A stretch of DNA of 64,000 bases from Micromonospora zingiberis. Lineage in GTDB: Bacteria > Actinomycetota > Actinomycetes > Mycobacteriales > Micromonosporaceae. The DNA is taken from contig NZ_SJJR01000013.1 in the NCBI RefSeq assembly GCF_004331455.1, positions 97,090-161,089 of the forward strand, read 5' to 3'. This document shows, piece after piece, positions 58,377 to 64,000 of this stretch (the stretch's first letter is position 1; the number at the start of each line of letters is the position of its first letter). A program made the position numbers and the translations under genes. The notes under the pieces are model-generated. The model was not told the origin of the DNA. It made no database searches and saw only the letters and a program-made list of their open reading frames with translations.

Positions 58377-58452
58377 TGGTGCGCCGCCAGGGACTCGAAC
58401 CCCGAACCCGCGGATTAAGAGTCCGCTGCTCTGCCAGTTGAGCTAGCGGCGC
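58377..58452 (-). tRNA. tRNA-Lys (anticodon CUU), CCA encoded
   Basis: Minus strand. The 7-bp acceptor stem GCGCCGC/GCGGCGC, D-arm GCTC...GAGC, anticodon stem GCGGA/TCCGC around CTCTTAA (anticodon CTT) and T-arm with TTCGAGT all fit. The 3' ACCA is encoded at 58380-58377. tRNA 3' ends are common integration sites, and accessory DNA lies upstream (left). Confidence 0.95.
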
Positions 58453-58637
58453 TCGTTGGCAACGGGGAGAACCCTAGCACGGCCCGTGAGCCGGGTTCCA
58501 ATCCGATCCCCGGGTCGTCCCTTCGGCTGAGGTTCACGGACATTTGGCGAGAAGGGTGCACAAGGCGTGGGACGGGCTGATGCGGGATACCGGGGGTACG
58601 GCACGATGTGCGCCAGGTGCGTGAGACAGGGGTGGGG

Positions 58638-59891
58638 ATGGGCAGGTTCGCGCGGGCTGGGGCGTTGCTGGGCGCTCTGGGCCTGGTGGCGTCGCTGGCA
58701 TTGTCGGGTTGCAGTGGCGAGTCGGGTGGCGCCCAGTTCGTGGAGGGCGAGCAGCCGGCGCCGAGCGGGTCGGCGACATCGGGTACGCCCGATACGCCGA
58801 GCGGGCCGCCGTTGACGGTGAGCCCGGCCGACGGGGCGAAGGATCGCCCGGTCAGCGTGGAGATCGGGGCCAAGTTGCCGGACGGTGGCACGGTGTCGCA
58901 GGTGACGCTGGCCACCGAGGATGGCAAGAAGGTCAAGGGGAAGTTGCGTACGGATGGTTCCTCCTGGGTGCCGTCGGCGCCGCTGAAGTGGTCGACCCGC
59001 TATACCGCGACGGTCACCGCGAAGCAGCCGGATGGCGCGGTCAGCGAGGGCACCAGCTCGTTCACCACGATGGCCAAGCCGGGCTCGATGATCACCTCGG
59101 GGCTCTACCTGTTCGACGACAAGACGTACGGGGTGGCGATGCCGGTGGTGGCGGAGTTCCACCCGGGCATTCCGGAGAAGGACCGGGCGAAGGTGCAGAA
59201 GCGGATGTTCGTGCAGACGGATCCGCCGCAGCCGGGCGCCTGGCACTGGGTGGGCAACGGCACCCAGGCGTTCTACCGGGCGCCGGAGTACTGGCAGCCG
59301 GGCACCAAGCTTTCGGTACGCATCGCGCTGGCCGGCATTCCGCTGAGCAACGGCCGGTACGGCAACGTCGACCGCAGCGCCACTGCCAAGATCGGCTCCG
59401 CGTTCGAGATGAAGGTGACGAACTCCGACAAGCAGATGCGGGTGTACGAGAACGGCCAGCTGGTCAAGACGCTGCCGGTGAGCCTCGGCAAGAAGAAGAC
59501 GCCCTCCTCCAGCGGGACCCTGGTGGTGATGGAGAAGAAGGAGGCAACCGTCTTCGACACGATGGACGACCCCGACCCGGAGAACCGCTACGTCACCGAC
59601 ATCCAGTTCGCCCAGCGGCTCACCTGGGGTGGCGAGTACATCCACGCCGCGCCCTGGTCGGAGCACGTGCAGGGACGGCAGAATGTGTCCCACGGTTGCG
59701 TGAATGTCTCCATGGCGAACGCCAAGTGGCTCTTCCAGCGTACGAAGATCGGCGATCCGATCACCATCACCGGCACCGAGCGCAAGTTGGCGGCCGGTAA
59801 CGGGTGGACCGCGTGGGACCTGAGCTGGGCGGAGTTCGTCAAGGGCAGTGCGCTGCCGGTGCCGGATGGTGGTGCCGGTCCGGCCCTGTGA
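58638..59891 (+). CDS. L,D-transpeptidase lipoprotein, copy 1
   Basis: A 417-residue exported protein. Lipobox LALSGC (Cys about 25), two Ig-like domains about 55-265 (LTVSPADGAKDRPVSVEIGA and the AVSEGTSSFTTMAK region), then a YkuD catalytic domain about 265-400 with the catalytic SHGCVNVSM and Cys354. These enzymes make 3-3 (L,D) peptidoglycan crosslinks and resist most beta-lactams except carbapenems. It is tandem with a paralog. ATG 58638 has AGGGGTGGGG upstream. Confidence 0.9.
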   Translation: MGRFARAGALLGALGLVASLALSGCSGESGGAQFVEGEQPAPSGSATSGTPDTPSGPPLTVSPADGAKDRPVSVEIGAKLPDGGTVSQVTLATEDGKKVKGKLRTDGSSWVPSAPLKWSTRYTATVTAKQPDGAVSEGTSSFTTMAKPGSMITSGLYLFDDKTYGVAMPVVAEFHPGIPEKDRAKVQKRMFVQTDPPQPGAWHWVGNGTQAFYRAPEYWQPGTKLSVRIALAGIPLSNGRYGNVDRSATAKIGSAFEMKVTNSDKQMRVYENGQLVKTLPVSLGKKKTPSSSGTLVVMEKKEATVFDTMDDPDPENRYVTDIQFAQRLTWGGEYIHAAPWSEHVQGRQNVSHGCVNVSMANAKWLFQRTKIGDPITITGTERKLAAGNGWTAWDLSWAEFVKGSALPVPDGGAGPAL

Positions 59892-60016
59892 TCGGATCAC
59901 TTATGTCACTATCCGGACATCCCGCTCCACGTGTTTCGGTTCACCTTCCGCAACGGGTACGTGAACTGGTGCGTCAGTGATGTGGACGGGCAGCGGACCA
60001 CGACTGTGAGGACACC

Positions 60017-61360
60017 ATGCGAGTTCGGGACCAGCGCAACCGGCGGCGGGGGGTGCTCGCCGCGGGGATGCTCGCCGTGGCGTTGGCGCTGACCTCCGCC
60101 TGCACGGGCGGTAAGGGCGCCGAGGCGCCGGGCTGGCAGGGCGGGGCCGATCAGCCAGCCGCCAAGGCGTCGGTGACCATCAACGAACCGGCCGCCGACG
60201 CGAAGAACGTGCCGGCCGCCACGGCGATCACCTTCGCCACCGAACAGGCCGAGGAGACCACGGTCGAGTTGACCGACTCCGACGGGGAGAAGGTCAAGGG
60301 CACCCTGGCGGAGGACGGCAAGAGCTGGCTGCCGTCGAAGGCGTTGGCGTACGGCGAGTCGTACACCGCCACCGTCACCGCGACCGGCGACGACGGCCTC
60401 CCGGTGACCGCCACCAGCGCGTTCACGGTGATGAAGCAGCCGAGCAAGCAGGTGCGGATCACCAGTTTCCTCGGCGACGACCAGACCGTCGGGGTGGCCA
60501 TGCCGCTGATCGTGAAGTTCGGTCGGGCCATTCCGGAGCAGTACCGGGCCGACTTGCAGCGGCGGATGACGGTGACCTCGTCGCCGGCCCAGGAGGGCAT
60601 CTGGCACTGGGTCAGCCCCACCGAGGTCCGTTACCGGCCGAAGGAGTTCTGGCAGGCCGGGAGCAAGGTGTCGTACCGGGTGCAGGCGGGCGGGCTGCCG
60701 CTCGGGGACGGCTGGTACGGCCGGGCGGACCTGACCGTCGACATCAAGATCGGCGCCAAGCTGGTCATGACGGTGGACAACAGCACCAAGCGGATGGTGG
60801 TCACCCGCGACGGCGAGACGATCAAGACGATCCCGGTGAGCCTGGGCAAGAAGAGCACCCCGTCGTCCAGCGGCACCATGGTGGTGATGGAGAAGCTGCG
60901 CAAGACGGTCTTCGACACGTACGACGAGCTGGGCCCGGAGGACGGCTACCGCACGAAGATCGACTACGCCCAGCGGCTGACCTGGGGCGGCGAGTTCATC
61001 CACGCCGCACCCTGGTCGGAGGGGCAGCAGGGCACCACGAACGTCTCGCACGGCTGCGTGAACGTCTCGATGGCCAACGGTGCCTGGCTGTTCAACAACA
61101 CCAAGGTCGGCGACCCGATCGTCGTCAAGGGCACCGAGCGCAAGCTCCAGTTGGGCAACGGCTGGACGGACTGGAACGTCAGCTGGGCGGAGTACGTCAA
61201 GGGCAGCGCCGTGCCGTACGACCCGACGGCCGGCGACGAGGACGACCCGGCGGCCGGCGACGAGGACGACCCGGCGGCCGGCGACGAGGACGACCCGGCG
61301 GCGGGCGACGAGAGCGACCCGGACGTCTCGGCGAGCGGGTCCGCGGCACCCACCGCCTGA
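60017..61360 (+). CDS. L,D-transpeptidase lipoprotein, copy 2, with acidic repeat tail
   Basis: A 447-residue paralog of the preceding gene: signal peptide and lipobox-like TSAC (Cys29), Ig-like domains about 50-250, YkuD domain about 250-395 with SHGCVNVSM and Cys347. The C-terminus has four copies of an 8-residue unit AAGDEDDP encoded by a 24-bp tandem repeat (61232-61320), giving a highly acidic tail. The tail may interact with cations, teichoic acid or partner enzymes; length probably varies between strains. Confidence 0.9.
   Translation: MRVRDQRNRRRGVLAAGMLAVALALTSACTGGKGAEAPGWQGGADQPAAKASVTINEPAADAKNVPAATAITFATEQAEETTVELTDSDGEKVKGTLAEDGKSWLPSKALAYGESYTATVTATGDDGLPVTATSAFTVMKQPSKQVRITSFLGDDQTVGVAMPLIVKFGRAIPEQYRADLQRRMTVTSSPAQEGIWHWVSPTEVRYRPKEFWQAGSKVSYRVQAGGLPLGDGWYGRADLTVDIKIGAKLVMTVDNSTKRMVVTRDGETIKTIPVSLGKKSTPSSSGTMVVMEKLRKTVFDTYDELGPEDGYRTKIDYAQRLTWGGEFIHAAPWSEGQQGTTNVSHGCVNVSMANGAWLFNNTKVGDPIVVKGTERKLQLGNGWTDWNVSWAEYVKGSAVPYDPTAGDEDDPAAGDEDDPAAGDEDDPAAGDESDPDVSASGSAAPTA
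61232..61320. repeat. 24-bp in-frame tandem repeat
   Basis: Units start at 61232, 61256, 61280 and 61304 (last degenerate); each encodes GDEDDPAA in the L,D-transpeptidase tail. 24 bp keeps the frame, so copy number can vary without breaking the protein. Confidence 0.85.
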
Positions 61361-61439
61361 GCCCGACCCCCACGGCGGCTTCTCCACCACGGAGGGGCCG
61401 CCGTGGTCGTGGTTGCCCCTACCGGTCCCCCACAACGAC

Positions 61440-61467
61440 TCAGGCCCCGCCGTGGGGCGGGGCCTGA
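61440..61467. terminator. Terminator hairpin after the L,D-transpeptidase pair
   Basis: TCAGGCCCCGCC (61440-61451) and GGCGGGGCCTGA (61456-61467): perfect 12-bp stem, 4-nt loop, between the transpeptidase gene and tRNA-His. Confidence 0.8.
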
Positions 61468-61494
61468 GCTGCGGATGCGAGGATCCGTTAACCG

Positions 61495-61568
61495 GGTGAC
61501 TGATGGGAATTGAACCCACGACAACCGGGACCACAACCCGGTGCTCTGCCAACTGAGCTACAGCCACC
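61495..61568 (-). tRNA. tRNA-His (anticodon GUG)
   Basis: Minus strand. Acceptor stem GTGGCTG/CAGTCAC with the extra G(-1) opposite C73, as expected for tRNA-His; D-arm GCTC...GAGC; anticodon stem CCGGG/CCCGG around TTGTGGT (GTG); T-arm TTCAATT. No encoded CCA. Confidence 0.93.
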
Positions 61569-61658
61569 ATGCCGCCGCGCCGGTCGAACGTCCGGCGGGG
61601 TGCGGGGAAATAATACCCCCACCTTGGCCGGTTCCGTCCACCGGGTTGGGGTCGACGT

Positions 61659-62249
61659 TCAGAGCCCGGCCGCGATGGCCTTGGCGGTTTCCACGTCGGG
61701 CCCGGGCAGCGGGACGAAGATGGTGCGCCGGTAGTACTCCAGTTCGCGGATGCTCTCCCGGATGTCGGCCAGGGCCCGGTGCGCCAGGCCCTTCTGTGGC
61801 TGGCCGAAGTACACCCGGGGATACCAGCGCCGGCACAGTTCCTTGATCGAGGACACGTCGATCATGCGGTAGTGCAGGTGGGCGTCGAGGCGGGGCATGT
61901 CCCGGGCGATGAACCCCCGGTCGGTGGCGATCGAGTTGCCGCAGAGCGGGGCGGTACGGGGATCCTTGACGTGCCGGCTGACGTAGTCGAGCACCAGGTC
62001 CTCGGCCTCGGCCAGGGTGACCGTGGACCGGCGTACCTCGTCGGTGAGCCCGGACTTGCCGTGCATCGTCCGGACGATCTCCGGCATGGCGTCCAGCGCC
62101 GCGTCGTCCGCGTGGATCACCACGTCCACGCCGTCACCGAGCACATTGAGATCAGGATCGGTGACCAGCGCGGCGACCTCGATCAGCTTGTCGCCGCCGA
62201 GGTCGAGCCCGGTCATCTCACAGTCGATCCAGACGAGAAGATCAGCCAC
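61659..62249 (-). CDS. orn: Oligoribonuclease
   Basis: A 196-residue DEDDh exonuclease that degrades 2-5-mer RNAs to mononucleotides in the cytoplasm, an essential last step of mRNA turnover. Exo I WIDCEMTGLD (D9, E11), Exo II LCGNSIATDRGFI with invariant Asn/Asp, and Exo III KGLAHRALADIRESI with His and Asp intact. Its length matches bacterial Orn. GTG 62249. Its conserved motifs contrast with the degenerate DnaQ-like gene at 52524. Confidence 0.93.
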   Translation of the reverse strand: MADLLVWIDCEMTGLDLGGDKLIEVAALVTDPDLNVLGDGVDVVIHADDAALDAMPEIVRTMHGKSGLTDEVRRSTVTLAEAEDLVLDYVSRHVKDPRTAPLCGNSIATDRGFIARDMPRLDAHLHYRMIDVSSIKELCRRWYPRVYFGQPQKGLAHRALADIRESIRELEYYRRTIFVPLPGPDVETAKAIAAGL

Positions 62250-62309
62250 CGGGACAGCCTACGCGCAGCCCAAGCCTCGTGGCTGCGCGCCGCCGGGGCG
62301 ACCGACCGC

Positions 62310-62315
62310 TAGGGT
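62310..62315 (+). promoter_or_regulatory. -10 element (TAGGGT) for a leaderless transcript
   Basis: TAGGGT ends 6 nt before GTG 62322 and no Shine-Dalgarno sequence is present, so the mRNA of the glycosyltransferase gene is probably leaderless. Confidence 0.45.
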
Positions 62316-62321
62316 TTTCCC

Positions 62322-63617
62322 GTGCCCGCCGATCCCGCCACACCCTGCGCCATCGATGTCGAGGACCCTGGTAGCCGCCGGGCCCGCCGGGTGCTCGGCC
62401 TACTGGCGCTGGCGGCGGTGCTACCGGCGCTCTACCTGCCCGGCACGGTGCACAACTTCTTCGACCTGAAGATCTACATGTCGGCGATGGACTGGTGGGC
62501 CGCCGGCAACCCGCTCTACGACTACGTCCAGCCCGATCGGGTGCAGGGCGAGTTGTACTTCACCTATCCCCCGTTCGCGGCGCTGTTGCTGCTGCCGTTC
62601 GCGGAGCTACGGCTCGGCGCCACGGTGGCGATCTTCACGGGGCTGACCCTGCTGGGTGTGGTGGTCAGCACGAAGTGGCTGCTCGACCCGGTGATCCGCC
62701 GACACCGCCTGCCGTACGTGTTCACCCTCGTGGTGGGGGCGGTGCTCGTGCTCGGGGTGGAGAGCACCCGGGAAACCATCACGTTCGGTCAGATCAACAT
62801 GCTGCTGGTGGTGCTGATCCTGGCCGACCTGCTGTTCGCCGTACCCCGAAACAGCCGGTGGGCCGGGGTGGGCATCGGGCTGGCGGCGGCGCTCAAGCTG
62901 TTCCCGGGCATCTTCGTGGTCTACCTGCTGGCGGCCCGGCGGTGGCGGGCGGCGGCGGTGGCGGCCGGGACCGCCGCCGGCGCGACCCTGCTCGCCGCCG
63001 CGGTGGCCCCCGGGGACTCGTGGCGGTTCTGGACGCACGAGCTGTGGGCCACCGACCGGGTCGGTCGCACCGACTACACCGGCAACCAGTCGCTGTTCGG
63101 GCTGTTGAGCCGGCTCACCGCGCCGGAGGAGCCGAGCCGGCTGATCTGGCTGCCGCTGGTCGCGGCGATCGTCGGGTACGGGTTGTGGCGGGCGGTACGC
63201 GCCGCGCAGGCCGGTGACGCACTCACCGGGCTGACCCTGACCGGCCTGGTGGCGGCGCTGATCAGCCCGATCACCTGGACCCACCACATCTACTGGTTCA
63301 TCCCGGCGGTGGTGATCCTGATCGACGCGACGCTGCGCACCGATCCGCGCACCGCCGAGGGGGCGCGCCGTCGCCGTCGGCTGGGGGCGCTCGCCGTCGC
63401 CACGTCCGCGATCATCGTGTACGGGGTGGTGTCCTTCTACGACTGGGGAATCGCCCCGTCGCGTACCGACACTCCCTGGGAGTTCGTGCTCCGCAACGCG
63501 TACGTGCTGCTCTGCCTACTGTTGCTGGCCGTCCTGCCGATCCGAACCCGAGCCGGGGCAAAGCCCGCCGAATCCCAAGAACCAAACCCCCTCCCCGAAG
63601 CCCGCATCCCCCGCTAA
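62322..63617 (+). CDS. GT87-type membrane glycosyltransferase (DUF2029)
   Basis: A 431-residue polytopic protein, about 10-12 helices. Family features include an acidic residue in the first loop (FFDLKIYMSAMDWWAAGNPLYDY), YFTYPPFAALLLLPF, TFGQINMLLVVLIL, AALKLFPGIFVVYLLAARRW, and SLFGLLSRL. The GT87 group uses polyprenyl-phosphate mannose to build glycolipids such as lipomannan in actinobacteria. GTG 62322, no leader. The last residues are Pro-rich. Acceptor unknown; membrane-anchored mannosylation of glycolipid is expected. Confidence 0.85.
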   Translation: MPADPATPCAIDVEDPGSRRARRVLGLLALAAVLPALYLPGTVHNFFDLKIYMSAMDWWAAGNPLYDYVQPDRVQGELYFTYPPFAALLLLPFAELRLGATVAIFTGLTLLGVVVSTKWLLDPVIRRHRLPYVFTLVVGAVLVLGVESTRETITFGQINMLLVVLILADLLFAVPRNSRWAGVGIGLAAALKLFPGIFVVYLLAARRWRAAAVAAGTAAGATLLAAAVAPGDSWRFWTHELWATDRVGRTDYTGNQSLFGLLSRLTAPEEPSRLIWLPLVAAIVGYGLWRAVRAAQAGDALTGLTLTGLVAALISPITWTHHIYWFIPAVVILIDATLRTDPRTAEGARRRRRLGALAVATSAIIVYGVVSFYDWGIAPSRTDTPWEFVLRNAYVLLCLLLLAVLPIRTRAGAKPAESQEPNPLPEARIPR

Positions 63618-63730
63618 ACCACCCCACCCCACCCCGCGCCACCCCACGCCGCCTCGCGCCGCCCCGCCCCGCGCCACCCCACGCCGCCTCGCCCCACGCC
63701 ACCTCGCGCCGCCCCACCCCGCGCCACCGC
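63618..63730. repeat. Low-complexity C-rich tract
   Basis: Runs of CCCCACCCC, CGCGCC and CACGCCGCCTCG recur without a clear unit. No gene. On the complementary strand this becomes G-rich and purine-biased, which can form unusual structures. Confidence 0.7.
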
Positions 63731-63751
63731 CCCGCGCCGCGCCGGGGCCGG

Positions 63752-63820
63752 CGATCATGCACTTACGGTCGCCGATTCGCCACCTTCGCTACTTTTGCGG
63801 AGACAAAAAGTCCATGATCG
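63752..63820. repeat. Nested inverted repeat
   Basis: CGATCATG (63752-63759) and CATGATCG (63813-63820) bound a region whose inner ACTTTT/AAAAGT stem (63791-63796, 63806-63811) is AT-rich in a GC genome. It looks like an intergenic structured repeat or terminator. Confidence 0.6.
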
Positions 63821-63840
63821 ACGCGGCGATGGGCGCGGCG

Positions 63841-64000
63841 CGGGTGCGGGGGTGCGGGGGTGCGGGGGTGCGGGGGTGCGCGGGTGCGCGGGTGCGCGGG
63901 TGCGCGGGTGCGCGGGTGCGCGGGTGCGCGGGTGCGCGGGTGCGCGGGTGCGCGGGTGCGCGGGTGCGCGGGTGCGCGGGTGCGCGGGTGCGCGGGTGCG
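63841..64000. repeat. G-rich 8-bp tandem repeat reaching the window end
   Basis: The 8-bp unit GGGTGCGG, then GGGTGCGC, is repeated about 20 times and continues past the window. Every unit contains a run of at least three G, so the strand could form G-quadruplexes. Confidence 0.85.

Noticed and set aside
47500..58460. Integrative element with integrase
   Set aside because: No integrase, transposase, relaxase or replication gene is recognisable; only the tRNA edge and codon shift support an island.
63841..64000. Replication origin or telomere
   Set aside because: The octamer array lacks DnaA boxes or telomere-type palindromes; more likely simple repeat expansion.

Overview
The window is very GC-rich DNA with strong G/C at third codon positions, frequent GTG starts and many 4-base ATGA/GTGA gene overlaps. 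The gene content also fits a filamentous actinobacterium: ROK, XRE-TPR, PaaX and IclR regulators, secreted polysaccharidases with CBM2 or ricin-type modules, DCC and DUF6232-like proteins, and L,D-transpeptidases. The family-level resemblances point to Micromonosporaceae, most likely Micromonospora or a close relative; this is inference from content, not a database match.

Layout. 0-7.5 kb: the 5' end of a crotonase gene, two DUF6232-like membrane proteins, an alanine-rich helical protein, a rhodanese, a GlxA-type regulator, ribokinase, and two ABC systems, one with its own permease and a 20-codon leader ORF. 7.6-14.8 kb: a ROK repressor divergent from a NagZ-like GH3 enzyme, a membrane protein/DCC/TetR operon with paired operators, a GNAT protein, and a Clp-N/HTH protein under paired operators. 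14.9-28 kb: a carbohydrate-oriented stretch with a GH16 glucanase, PL3 pectate lyase, AA10 lytic monooxygenase, DUF305 lipoprotein, two-component system, a repeat-rich surface protein, and a sigma factor fused to a zinc anti-sigma motif, membrane segments and an AbfB sugar-binding domain. 28.1-44.6 kb: a large candidate catabolic region holding a Rieske oxygenase, a small Cys protein, a VanB-type reductase, four regulators (IclR, PaaX, MarR, PaaX), a secreted DUF6351 protein, an SDR/amidohydrolase/MaoC/CoA-ligase operon, and a sulfonate/nitrate/taurine-type ABC importer. 44.7-47.5 kb: a rifampin phosphotransferase preceded by the 19-bp rifamycin-associated element.

47.6-58.3 kb is an accessory-looking stretch with visibly more A/T in third positions. 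It contains a three-gene operon of unknown function with overlapping cistrons, XRE regulators paired with small-molecule enzymes (a 5-formyl-THF cyclo-ligase-like protein and a flavoprotein), a HAD hydrolase overlapping an odd DEDD exonuclease, and a coiled-coil GIY-YIG protein. It ends at tRNA-Lys; no integrase is visible. 58.4-64 kb returns to core-type content: tandem L,D-transpeptidases, tRNA-His, oligoribonuclease, a GT87-type membrane glycosyltransferase, and a G-rich 8-bp tandem repeat that runs off the end.

How the parts may work together (inference). The secreted carbohydrate-active proteins and LacI/ROK-type operators suggest plant, fungal or cell-wall polysaccharide use. The sigma-AbfB fusion could sense extracellular polysaccharide. 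The 28-44 kb region reads as extracellular hydrolysis, import, CoA activation, beta-oxidation-like shortening and Rieske oxygenation or demethylation of an aromatic-type substrate, under layered repression. Several promoters place the -10 hexamer 6-7 nt before the start codon, implying leaderless mRNAs.
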